From: Welwitschia mirabilis
Taxonomy: Eukaryota; Gnetophyta; Gnetopsida; Welwitschiales
Direction of reading: 5' to 3'
Length of the DNA stretch: 64,000 nt
Assembly: GCA_051453625.1 (NCBI GenBank)
Contig: JBOZIK010000001.1
Span: 207,895,521 to 207,959,520 of the forward strand
Part shown: positions 24,013-34,818 of the stretch, one piece after another
Layout: each line of letters starts with the position of its first letter
Numbering within the stretch: the first letter of the stretch is position 1
Translations under genes and position numbers: made by a program
Notes under the pieces: generated by a model
Told to the model about the DNA's origin: nothing
Databases searched by the model: none
Seen by the model: the letters and a program-made list of their open reading frames with translations, nothing else

Positions 24013-24370
24013 TTAGGGAGATCCTTTTATTCTCATCATGTTTATGACATTGGGAAACACATCATTATGGTTTATCATTTATCATTAGATTGTTTCATTG
24101 TGTTGTTTTATTACATCAACCATCATCATTATTTTCTATTAATTAAAATCTAGTGCATTTTATGCACATGTTATCTTCTTGAAGTAAATTTTGTTTTCCA
24201 TTTACACTTACTATAAGATTTTTAATATGTTCTATTATTTAAAAATATATTTATAGTGAAATATTTCTTATCATTGCTTAAATTATCAATTTATTTGATA
24301 AAATGATATTTCCTAATTACTAGTTAAGAATAGATGCTTCTAAAAAATTTTCAAAGTTTTGGATATCATC
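24013..24370 (+). other. E1 3' untranslated stretch
   Basis: AT-rich sequence with no ORF. It leads into the polypurine tract. Confidence 0.5.
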
Positions 24371-24384
24371 AAAAAGGAGGATAT
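24371..24384 (+). other. E1 polypurine tract
   Basis: ATCATCAAAAAGGAGGATAT matches the typical sirevirus context ATCATCAAAAAGGGGGAGAT directly before the LTR start, here TATTAAG for TGTTAAG. Confidence 0.75.
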
Positions 24385-24603
24385 TATTAAGCTACCCAAT
24401 TTTAATATGTGAAACTTGTTAAAATTATTGTTATATGTGTGTAGGAATCATGGAAGTAAAAAATTAACAAAGTGTTTTAAAGATGTATATAGAGTTATAA
24501 GACATCTATAACATAAGAAGATGTACACAAAAATTAAACATTTCTAGATAACATTAAATAAGTTTTTCAAGTTAAGTATTTTAAATTAATGTCTTATATA
24601 GTG
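24385..24603 (+). repeat. E1 3' LTR, left piece
   Basis: Starts after the polypurine tract and carries the first AGACATC-type motifs (about 24,490-24,530). It is cut at 24,603 by insertion of E4 and resumes at 33,362. Confidence 0.7.
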
Positions 24604-25609
24604 TGTTAACAAAATTTCAATGATAACCAATACATTAGAACTAGCTAGCTAAAATTTGTCCTAAAAACCTAAAAGATGATTAAAATTATAAAGATAGTAA
24701 AATCAAGATCTGAAATAATCAATAAGTATTGGTACATTTGAGTTTCACAACTGAGATATCCAACCCTGTAAACTATCAAATGTATTATGACATCCATTAC
24801 TCAATATTCGGATGTCTGGGCCTATTTATGGATAATAGATACTTGGATGTCTGCCGTACAAACTAAGAAGTCTAAACATGTGCTCAACTAAATGTACTAA
24901 GATGTTCGATCATCAAAATTGAGATGTCTAGATTCTATTTTAGGTTTTCTATAAAAGTAAACTTAAAAACTAGAATGTCTAGATTTTATAAATGGGACAT
25001 CTGAATAGTTAGCTATTATTGTGGAAATGCATGCTCAGATGAATATTTGGTGCTAATTTAGAGCTAAGAACAACTAGAACAACATCCCCAAATATACAAA
25101 ACTCAAGAAATGATTTCTCTAGGATTGTTCTTATGTCCTTAAATGTAAAACATATAAATGTATTAATTAAAATGAAATTATCATGGATCTAAACTATGAA
25201 AATATACTATAATCATTTCAAAAGAAAGTTATCTTTCTTTGTATTGTACTAGTGCTCTAAACTAAATAAATCTAAATCTTTTATGCTATACTCCACGTTG
25301 ATCTATGTTCTTAAGGCTCAATAGATATTAGATCATTCTTCTCTCTTCTTTTGTACTTCTCTAAAGAAGCAAGAAATATGATTCTTAGACCTTGGTTTAG
25401 ATGGTTATTGTATTGAAAGAAAAAGATTTAATTTAAGAGAACAAGAAGGTTAAAGGATTTATACTTTCCCCTGTGAGTGGAGTAGGCTAAATAGCTGAAC
25501 TGCTATAAAAGATATATGTGTAATTGAGTATTTATAATTTCTATTCCTTTTAGTGAAAAATATTTTAAAAACCTTATTCACCCTTCCTCTACAGTGTTTT
25601 TAATCATAA
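24604..25609 (+). repeat. E4 5' LTR
   Basis: Aligns with 32,331-33,361 over its whole length, including the motif-rich U3 (24,750-25,010), the block at 25,080-25,260 and the end block 'ttcaccc...'. It starts TGTTAAC. Confidence 0.9.
24950..24957 (+). promoter_or_regulatory. TATA box of the E4 LTR
   Basis: TATAAAAG, conserved at 32,667-32,674 in the other LTR. It lies within the array of GATGTCT motifs. Confidence 0.6.
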
Positions 25610-25613
25610 TAAT

Positions 25614-25625
25614 TGGTATTAAAGC
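25614..25625 (+). other. E4 primer-binding site, tRNA-iMet type
   Basis: TGGTATTAAAGC for TGGTATCAGAGC: two transitions, four bases after the LTR end. Confidence 0.8.
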
Positions 25626-25673
25626 TTGGTTTCTCTAGATTAGGGTTTTCTCTAACTTTTTAAGTTATTTTAA

Positions 25674-27130
25674 ATGGTATCATCAAGATTCATAAAAGGA
25701 CATTCTATCTCTAAACTACCTCTATTCTTAGGCTTGAACTATGCTTATAAGACCAAAATGAACATCTTCCTATAGTCCTTAGACTGTAAGATATAAGAAA
25801 TGGTTGAATTTGTATACACTATACTGACCAAGGCACTTATTGATAAAACTATTCTAAACCTTAGAAATGAGTAAGATTAGGATAATAAAAAGGCTATACA
25901 AATGGCTACTAAGGTTATGAATGCCTTGATTCATACTTTATCTTCTAAAGAGTATAATAAAATGGTTTAATACATAAGAGCATAGGAGATCTAGAATACC
26001 TAAAGGGTTACTCACAAAGGAACTAACATGATGAAGAATGCAAAGTTATAAATGCTTGTAACTCAGTTAGAGAATATCAAAATAAAAGACTTAGAAATAG
26101 TAGCAAATTATACCTCTATGATAAATGATATATAAATAGCATGTGGGGGTTAAGAGAAGCTATTCCTTAGAACTAAGCAGTCAGAAAAATTCTCAGAAGA
26201 ATTATAAAGAAGTTTAAATCTAAGATCACCACCATTAAGAAAAACAAGAATACTGACAGAATCAAGGTTGAAGAGCTTAAAGGATTTCTCATGGCATATC
26301 AAGCATCTTTAAAAAAAGAAGAAGATCCTCTAAAAAGAATAAATATTAATTTAAAGGCCTACTCTAATGATGAAGAATACAATCAAACCAATGAGGATTT
26401 GAAGGATGATTATCTTACCCTTATAGCTAATAACTTTAAGAGATTTCTTAGGAAATAGGGAGAAATATCTTAAAGGAAATCTTTCAAACAAGATATGAAG
26501 AAACATAAGAACTACTCTAGCTCTATTTAATGTTATGAATGTAAAGGGTATGGTCATATCACTTTTAAATATACCAACAAAAGAAAATATAAGCAAGGTC
26601 AAACATAAGAAAGCCTTTAAATATACTTGGAATCATGATGAGATAAGTTCTTAATTAAGCAAGGATGAAGGGTGCATTAACTTTAAGTAAGTAAATTAAT
26701 TCTAATACTTCTATTAATAAAAATAAGTTAAATGATCATGAAAGTAATGATGAATATATAACACTTATCTATAAGAAACTATATTATGTTAGCCTTGAGC
26801 TTGGAAATAAAAAATACATCTAAATAAATAGGTTAATGAATTAGCAGATAAACTCAAGAATGCTTCTTAGAAGTTAGAATCTCTAACCAAAGATCTAGAT
26901 CAAGATAACAAAATGGTTGAATAGCTCACAAATGGAAAGGAGAATTTGGATTAACTCCTATAAATACGAAGGAGGCTAAATGATAGATCTAGAATTGGAA
27001 ATTCTTCTAGTATATTACCTCCTTAAAATTTCTTTAACATAAGTGTTAATTATATTTTTTTAGAAGCATTAGTTTAAAATGCTATTTCTATCAAGAATAT
27101 GATCATATTCAATTTTCATGTCCTTATAAA
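25674..27130 (+). pseudogene. gag: E4 gag with two zinc knuckles, decayed
   Basis: A start codon at 25,674 (MVSSRFIKGHS) lies about 50 bp after the primer site. LNYAYKTKMNIFL (about 25,735) matches the copia gag signature 'enY.fWktrMk.fL'. Gag helices follow to about 26,300. Zinc knuckle 1 starts at 26,531 (CYECKGYGHI; the last Cys is Tyr). A charged, coiled-coil-like stretch lies at about 26,830-26,950 (ELADKLKNASQKLESLT). Zinc knuckle 2 starts at 27,080 (CYFYQEYDHIQFSC; second Cys is Tyr). Two knuckles separated by a coiled coil is the sirevirus layout. Many stops and several frame changes are present. Confidence 0.75.
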
Positions 27131-27289
27131 AAATCTTAGTATTTTGGATATAGCTATGACTTTAACTTTTAAAATAAAAATCAATTTGTGTCTACAATAC
27201 CTAAAGCACAAAATGTAATTGGCAATGAGTAAGGAAGGAAGCTACAATGTTTTTTTCACCCATGATGATTTTAAAGTCTAAGAGATAAT

Positions 27290-30288
27290 AAAATAATATT
27301 TGGATAGTGGACGTTCATGACATATAGCATGTGAAAAAAGCTTATTAGCTACCTTCCAAGATTATGATGAAGAAGAAGTAACCTTTGGTGACAATAGAAA
27401 AGGACACATTTTTGGTAAGAGATCTATCACTATAAATGATCATCATCCTAAAATACATGATGTATTCATAGTAAATGGTCCTAAATACAATATTTTAAGT
27501 ATCTCTTAGATTTTTAATAGAGGTAATATAGTTTCTTTTTATAAAGATACATATGTAATTATAAATGCTTCTACTAATGGTGTTGTGTTATTGATAGCTA
27601 GAACAAAAATGGAAAATGTTATTTTATTGTGTAGGAAGGTGAAGAGACTTGAACACATGAATCTAAAGTATCTTAAGACAATTTCATCAAATGAAATAGT
27701 GGCTATAATTTCAAAACTAAATGTGCAATAAGCAAAAGTATGTAATTCATGTATGAAAGATATACTTACAAAGTTCAACTTTAAATCTAAGATAGGTATA
27801 TCATTCAATCAATCCCTTAATCTTATAGGTATCAACTTGGTTAGACTAAACTAATCAACAAGTTTGAGAGGTAAGAAATAGTTTTTAGTTATGATTGATA
27901 ATTTCTCTCATTTTTGTTAGGTCTCATTCTTGTCTAACAAGGATAAGACATTTGATATATTTGTTAAGGTTTGCAGGAGAATTTAATATGAAAAAGGATA
28001 TACCATAAAACACATTTATTAGATCATGAAGGTGAATTTGAAAATTAAAAATTTAAGAAATTTTATGACTCAAATGAAATTCAACATCAAATATCTCTAA
28101 GGGCTGCATAATAAGATGGAGTTATTGAATACAAGAATAGAGTTCTAATTGAGATGGCAAGAACTACACTAAATGAGTATGCACTTTCTCAACACTTTTG
28201 GGCTAAAGCAATAGATACAACTTGCTATGTAAATAACAGAGTATTTTTAAAATAAGGTATGAAAAAGATGATATACAAAATTTAATCTAGTAAGAAATCC
28301 AATGTAAATTATTTTAAAGTTTTTAAAAGTAAATGTCCTTTTCTTAAAGATAAAGATTAGATAAGGAAATTTGAGTCTAAATTAGGTGTTGGTATTCTTT
28401 TTTTTTTTTTGTGACTATTCTACAATAAGTAAAGATTAAAGAGTGTTTAATAAATCTTCTCATAAAGTAGAATAATTAGTTCATGTTCAAATTAACAAAT
28501 CTAACATAAGTAATGGAGGTATATAAAGGAATAATAATAGCATATATGTTTCATCTTTCTCATAAGCTAATGGTGAAATGACTATCACTACACCAAGCAA
28601 AATCATTAAAGATAAAGATATTTAGAAGTAATTTTTTATTCCTTTGAGAATCAAAAGGGATCATCCCAAAAACAACATTATAAGTGATCCTTTAGAAGGA
28701 ATGACTACAAGGAGTGGTAAGCATATCAACCATAGTTTATTTTATTTATATTTGACATTGAGCCAAAAAATTTTAAAGAAGCAAAAAATGATGAATCTTG
28801 GGTGCTAGTCATGCAAAAGAAACTCAATTGATTTAAGCATAACAAAGTTTGAAACTTGGTGCATTAACCCAAAGGAAAACATATCATAGAAATAAAATGG
28901 GTTTTCAAGAACAAAATAAATAATAACCATAATATTATTCAAAACAAGGTAAGATTTGTAACCCAAGGTTAATATCAGCAAGAAGGAATTAACTATGATG
29001 AGATCTTTGCTCTAGTTGCTAAGTTAGAGGTCATTCATATGTTACTTGTCTTTTCTTATCTTCACAAAATAAAACTATTTCAAATGGATGTTAATATTTC
29101 ATTTTTTAATGGATTTATAAACAAAGGGATCTATGTTGCTTAACCTTATGGCTTTATTAATTCAAAACTTCCTAGTCATGTTTATAAGTTAAATAAATCT
29201 TTACATGGTTTAAAATAAATTTCCAAGGCATGGTTTGATAGATTGAATTATTTTCATTTAGAAAATGGTTTTAAAAAGTGGAATGTTCATCCAATACTGT
29301 TTATCAAAAACAATGGTAAAAACATTCTTATTACTCAAATTTATACTGATGATATAGTATTTGAGTCAACTAAGAACTCTCTTACCTTAAAATTTATTAG
29401 TCTTATGTAGAATAAATTTGAAATGAGTTTAGTTGATGAGTTAAATTTTTTCTTAGGTAATCAAATGAAACATAATAAATATAGAAGTTTTATTTATTAA
29501 TTAAAGTATTTTCATGATGTTCTAGTCAAATAGAACATGTCTGACTCAAAAGATGCTAAAATTCAATGTCAACCACTAACAAAATAAGTAAAGATGAGCT
29601 AGAAAATAAAGTAGATCAAAAGATCTATTGAGGTCTAATTGATAGTCTCCTATATGTCACTACTAATAGACCCAACATTGCCCCTAGTGTAGGAGTGTGT
29701 AAAAGATATTAAGCAAATTCTAGAGAGTTTTACTTGATTCAAGTTAAAAGAATTTTAAGATACATCAAAGCTATCCCAAACTTTGGCCTTTGGTATGCGT
29801 ATGATACAACATTAGATATTTTAGGGTATAGTAATGTTGATTGGGTAGGATGTATTGATGATAAGGAAAAGCACTAGTGGTATCTGCTTCTATATGAAAA
29901 ATTGTTTAGTTTTATGGCTAAGTAGAAAACAAACCACCACCTCTCTATCTAGAGCTAAATCTAAATATATTATAGTGTAATCTTATTATATTGAGCTCTT
30001 TTAGATGAAATAAATAATGATTAAATTTGGTATTAATGTAGTCAATATCAAAATTTACTGTTAAAACAACAATGCAATAAATATCATAAAAAATCTAGTT
30101 CAGCACTTACAAACCAAGCATATTGACATCAAAACCATTTTATTCATAAACATGTTCAAAATAACTTCATCACACTAGAGTATATCATAATCAATAAATA
30201 GATTGTTGATATCATGACTAAAAGCTTAAGTGAAGATAAATTTGTATATTTTAGAAAGAACCTAGGAGTATGGGTTAATTTCCTCTTA
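27290..30288 (+). pseudogene. pol: E4 pol: protease, integrase, RT, RNase H, decayed
   Basis: Protease begins with LDSGRS at 27,300 (catalytic DSG kept) and VTFGDN. The pre-integrase segment has LEHMNLKYL (27,650). The integrase zinc-site remnant VCNSCMKD (27,740) is followed by a decayed core (FVMIDNFSHF, with Asp kept, about 27,885; MELLNTRIEF for GVVERKNRTL) and AMARTxLNEY-like sequence at 28,155. RT has ESWVLVMQKKLN (28,796), EIKWVFKNKI (28,890), FQMDVNISFFNGF (29,080) and the catalytic YTDD intact (29,342-29,353). RNase H has SRAKSKYI (29,950), and TKHIDIKT (30,110) is near its end. The frame closes at 30,288 with FRKNLGVW. The lineage is sirevirus/Maximus-like. Stops and frameshifts throughout rule out expression. 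Confidence 0.9.
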
Positions 30289-30419
30289 TCATAAAATCTT
30301 CTAGATGTAATTCTACCTATGTTATGACCATCTTAAACTTAATAAGTAGTCCTAGTTAAAGTGATTCTTAAATTAGACATTCAAAAGTTTCATACTTATG
30401 TGATATTTTCTTAATTGTG

Positions 30420-30670
30420 AGCCTAGATGTCCAACTATTAATCCCTAGTCTTATTTTTTTATTTACATCTATTAAAAATTGAATTCTATCCTAGATGTTC
30501 CATAATTTATTCCTAGATATTTGACTATTTTTCTTCCCTAAAAATTACTATGATTATCCTAGACATTCCACATTTAACTTCTAGATGTTTTAAGTTTTTA
30601 AATTGATTTTTTTAAGGGTTAATAACCTAGACATCTTGTCTATAAAATCTAGATGATCAGTTTTTAACTT
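30420..30670 (+). repeat. Array of AGATGTCT/AGACATCT motifs between E4 pol and 3' ORF
   Basis: Repeated CTAGATGTCC, CTAGATGTTC, CTAGACATTCC, CTAGATGTTT, CTAGACATC and similar copies occur every 25-50 bp. The same motif family fills the E4 and E1 U3 regions and the E1 interval 21,735-22,035. Confidence 0.65.
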
Positions 30671-30839
30671 AGACATAAATCCATAGATTTTCCCATCTTA
30701 GTGTTTTTATTTTAAAATGAAAAAAACATCTCTTCCTTTCTTGTTTCTCATGTTTCTCACATCTCTCTCTAGTATTGAAGTGCTTTTAACTTTAATCTCT
30801 TTCAATTCTTAATCTTAAGTTCATGTTTTTCTAAATCTT

Positions 30840-31830
30840 CATATGAAGACTATGTTATTAGCTTCCAAAAAAGAAAAGAACTAGCCTTAGAATTAGATTG
30901 ATTTAAGTCTCTTGACCATAGAAAGAATGCATTTGGCTACTTCTTCAAGAGATCGATAGCTTCAAAAAGGAAGATAGACTATGACTCCTTCAGGTAAGGA
31001 GTGAGACTAGCTCTAAATTTCAAAGAATAGGAATGTATGTATGCATTAGATCCTAACACCAAAGCTTCTACTAGAATGGTAATATTGTTTTATTATAATG
31101 CCATGTTTCAACTAAGTGAATGAAAGCTAATTTTATAAGTTTATGGAAGAATCATGAAAATATATTTAAAGCCATTTTTTTAATTAATAGGTATCTAAAT
31201 GAAGGTTTTTTCTATGAGATTAATTCAGTTAGTTTCCTTTAATAGGTTATTTCAAAAGATGTTTTAATAGAAGAGCTTTATGAAAAAAAAAATTATGAAG
31301 ATCAAACATTACTACTAATTAACTAAAACCATTCTATAGGGTTATTTTTTAAATTTTAACTCATAACTTAGCGATAAATCTAGGTCATAAAGATGAGGTG
31401 TTATCATTATGTTTCTATATTATATTTTGTTTGGAAACTAGTGTTAAAATTAATCTTTAAAGTTTATTATGTACTACATTAGTTAATTTTTAATTACTAT
31501 TATTATAGCATATATTTTAGAGGCTTAATTATAGCTTTGTTGAAAAACCATTAGTTTTTCATTGACAAAATGAGAAGTTAGTGGAAGTGCTAAAATTATT
31601 AGGATTATATTTTCTAAAGAATATGAACATGTTTTCAAACATAAAGTCACCTCCTCCTCAACCTTAAAAAAGAAAAAGTAAAAGAAGAAACTAGTTTAGG
31701 CTTAGTAATAAATGAAAAATTATTGAAAGTCATACTAGAGGTAAAGGATATATCTCTATAGGTAAAATCCATAGTAGACAAAGTTCGCAGGAAAGTAAAG
31801 CATATTTTGTTTGGGCTTTTAGCTTATTGG
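30840..31830 (+). pseudogene. E4 envelope-like 3' ORF of sirevirus type, decayed
   Basis: A broken coding stretch after pol, preceded by a pyrimidine-rich leader (30,730-30,830). Recognisable pieces are a basic N-terminal start near MKTMLLASKKEKN (30,845) and KRSIASKRKIDYDSF (about 30,950). About 31,360-31,440 reads LAINLGHKDEVLSLCFYIIF, the 'hrdEv..l..flIy.ll.g..vnl' core of the plant envelope-like family, followed by a leucine-rich stretch. A lysine-rich segment lies near 31,665. Its position between pol and the polypurine tract agrees with this family. The assignment is by arrangement and short motifs only. Confidence 0.5.
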
Positions 31831-32314
31831 ATTAAGATTTAGGAAGCCTATAGCTTGATCTCATCATGGTGAATCCTTTGATTATTCTTTTTTCTTCTTC
31901 TACCTCTTTATGTTTTAATTTTTTTGTGTCTCTCCTACCTCCTACCTTATGTATTGTACTTTAATGATGATAAAGTAGAATAAAATATTGTGTATTTGTA
32001 ATTTCCACATATTTTTTATATTTTTCTAATTTAATGAGAATACAATCTTCCTTTTGCACCTATCTTATGTAATTTTCTTATATATATTGTATACAATTTT
32101 AAATTGTGTGCCAACATTTTGATTCAATCTTATATCTAGAAAACTTCATAATAAATGTGAATATTTTATCATGGTTTTAATATATTAACTTCTCATAAAT
32201 AGTAATGTGCAAAACTCCTATTTATATGTTTAACTTTGGAAAAATAAAAACTGTAGGCTCAACTTGAAGGGGAGAAAGTTTCCTTTCTTATAAGGCACTC
32301 AGAAATTGTCATCA
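31831..32314 (+). other. E4 3' untranslated region
   Basis: T-rich sequence. A second purine-rich run (GAAGGGGAGAAAG) lies at 32,265-32,277, about 50 bp upstream of the tract at the LTR edge. Confidence 0.5.
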
Positions 32315-32330
32315 TTGAAAAGAATAGGAT
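32315..32330 (+). other. E4 polypurine tract
   Basis: TTGAAAAGAATAGGAT directly before the LTR start TGTTAAT, preceded by GTCATCA as in other sireviruses. Confidence 0.65.
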
Positions 32331-33361
32331 TGTTAATAAGATTTCAATGATGATTAATACACCTAGTTAAAGTTCATTCTTAAAACTTAGAAGATGATCA
32401 AAGTTACAAAGATAGTAAAGTCAAGATCTAAAGTAATTAAGAAGTACTAGAACATTTGAGTTTCACAACTGGGATGTCTAATCTTATGACCTATCAAATG
32501 TCCTAGGACATTTTACACTTAAAACCTAGATTTTTAAACCTAATTATGGATAATAGATACTAGGACATTCACCCTATAAACTAGGATGTCTAGACCTATT
32601 CTTATCTAAATGTAATAGGATGTCTAATCTTAAAACTAAGACATTTAGACCCTATTCTACTTTTTCTATAAAAGCAAACTTAAAAATTAGGATGTCTGGA
32701 TTTTTTTGATAGGATGTCTAAGTAGTTAATAATTACTATGGAAATACATGCTCATATAAACATTGGGGACTAATTTAGAATCAAGAATAGCTAAAAGAAC
32801 ATCCAGTTATACATAACTCAATAAATAACCTTCTTTAGAGTTGTCCTTGCCTCCTTGAATGTAAAACATATAAATGCATTAATCAAATGAAATGATCATA
32901 AATCTGAACTGTGAAAATTAATTGTAATCATTTTAAGAGAAAGTTCTCTTTCTTTGTGTTATACTAGTACTTTAAACTAAAAAAAAATCTAAATCTTTAA
33001 TGTTGTACTCCATGCTAATCTTTGATCTTAAGGCTTAATAGATATCAAACCACTCTTCTCTATTATTTTATGCTACTCTAAAGGAGCAAGAATTATGATT
33101 CCTAAACCCAGTTTAAAGGGTTTTTGTAGTGCGAAAAAAATATTTTATTGAGGAAACCAAGAGGTTAAAGGCTTTGTGTTATCCCCTATGAGTGAAGTAG
33201 GCTAAAGTGCTAAACCTGTATAAAATATCTAATGCACTTTTCTTATGATTTTTTTTTTTTTAGTTTTATGTGTAATTTCTTGTTTATAGTTTCTATTCCT
33301 TTTATTGAAAAATATTTTAAAAACTCTATTCACCCCTTCTTTAGGATGTTTTTGATCCTAG
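32331..33361 (+). repeat. E4 3' LTR
   Basis: Partner of 24,604-25,609, with a TATAAAAG box at 32,667. The right boundary is set by the point where E1 LTR sequence resumes. Confidence 0.9.
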
Positions 33362-34818
33362 TAGGAAAGACATATATAAAGGTAAAGATATGTACTAGAT
33401 TTCTAAATATTTACAAAAGAAGACATTTCTAGAGTAAATTCAAGAATAAATGAAAAAATATATCTATCAATTTCAAAGACATCTAAATATTATGAAGATG
33501 TCTATAACTAGAGAATATGTCTAACGTAATTTTTAAGAGCTTGATAGAAGATATGTATTATGAAGAAAGACATCTCAATTAAAATGAAAAGGTGATAAAA
33601 ATATACTATAAGTTAAAGACATCTACACAAATCAATTAATATTAAAGATGTCTATACTAAATTAAAAGTAATGATAAATAAGTTATAGATTAAAGACATC
33701 TACACCTGATGAATATGTCTACTACACTTAAATACATCTACATTTTTTGAATATTTCTACAATAAATTAAATTTACAAATAGAATAACTATTGAAAAGGA
33801 TGAATCTAGCTATTTACATGTTATACTTTCATTAAAAAATAAAATAAAAATAAAAAAATTTAGCTAAGAGTTTATTACAAAATAAAAAATGAAATCCTAA
33901 GTAAAAATATTTCTTTAAATAGATTTTATAAAAGTAAAAATAACTTTTTTTTCCAAAAATCAATTTTCCTTTTGGGGCTCTTATTTCTGTAAGGAACTTG
34001 AGGACATAATCATGATGGTTTAAAAAAATATTTTATAGGAAAACTCTGATATTATTTAAGAGATTTACAAAATAGAAAAGCTTCATCACTCTTAAATAAA
34101 TAACTCTACTACTATTGTACTATGAAAAGAAGAAAAAAGGATCCAAACCAAAACATCATTTCATTTCATCTTCTTCTAATAATTAAGATATTACTAGTAT
34201 CATTCTATTATCATTGTACTAGCTTACCTTTGGTGACTATAATCTATTATGCTTAGTGATGGAAAACTCATTTTTATATAATACCTATTATTTCAATCTT
34301 TATTACTCTTTTCTTCTTATCGCTGGGAGGCCTTTGTATTATGGGATTCTTGATTGGAATTCTGAGTTGTATTATGCCTAGTGTGGCACTCAAGTATGCT
34401 CTTAAAAGAAACACTTTGATTATAAGATAAGCCTAAAACCACAGTGAAAACATTACAGATTGAATTAGATATCATTCAAGGAGTAACTCCTTTTTACTAA
34501 TCATTTTAATGTTGGTAGTTAACCTAAAACTATAGTCAAACTATGAAGGATTAAGTTAGCTACCTTGCAAGGAGTAACTCATTGTACTGAGCCTCACGTG
34601 ATTAGTGGTGAGACATAAATCATGCTTTTGTATTAAGTAGAAAAATCAGAGATTTATAAGTTTTAAACCTTCAAGGATGGAGTATTAGATTAGAAAACCA
34701 CATAATTGTAATAATAATTTTACAATATTATAAGTTTTTATTTTCTTACTCATAGTTTTTATAGTTGAAAGTTTTTACCAGGAACTTATTCACCCCTCCC
34801 CTTTGAGTTTAATAATCC
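33362..34818 (+). repeat. E1 3' LTR, right piece
   Basis: Continues the LTR broken at 24,603. The part from about 33,600 aligns with 1-1,151. It contains many AGACATCT/AGATGTCT motifs between 33,430 and 33,750. Together the two pieces give an LTR of about 1.68 kb. Confidence 0.75.

Larger units (their letters stand above)
24599..33366 (+). mobile_element. E4: Ty1/copia sirevirus nested in the E1 3' LTR
   Basis: The element is 24,604-33,361. Possible target duplication is TAGTG (24,599-24,603) versus TAGGA (33,362-33,366). It has LTRs at both ends, a tRNA-iMet-like primer site, gag with two zinc knuckles, full pol (protease, integrase, RT, RNase H), an envelope-like ORF and a polypurine tract. 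This is the most complete element in the window, though riddled with stops. Confidence 0.85.
1..34818 (+). mobile_element. E1: outer Ty1/copia sirevirus, split by nested insertions
   Basis: In order, the pieces are a left-truncated 5' LTR, a primer site, gag, integrase, an envelope-like ORF, a polypurine tract and a 3' LTR. Gag is interrupted by E2 (about 2,283-19,781), and the 3' LTR is interrupted by E4 (24,604-33,361). Protease and reverse transcriptase are missing or unrecognisable. Assignment to the sirevirus group rests on the gag and integrase family resemblance, the polypurine tract context and the envelope-like 3' ORF. It must be the oldest element of this stack because the others are inserted into it. 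Confidence 0.75.

Noticed and set aside
26351-26602. 83-codon minus-strand frame
   Set aside because: Antisense to E4 gag and its first zinc knuckle.
27539-27808. 89-codon minus-strand frame
   Set aside because: Antisense to the E4 pre-integrase and integrase region.
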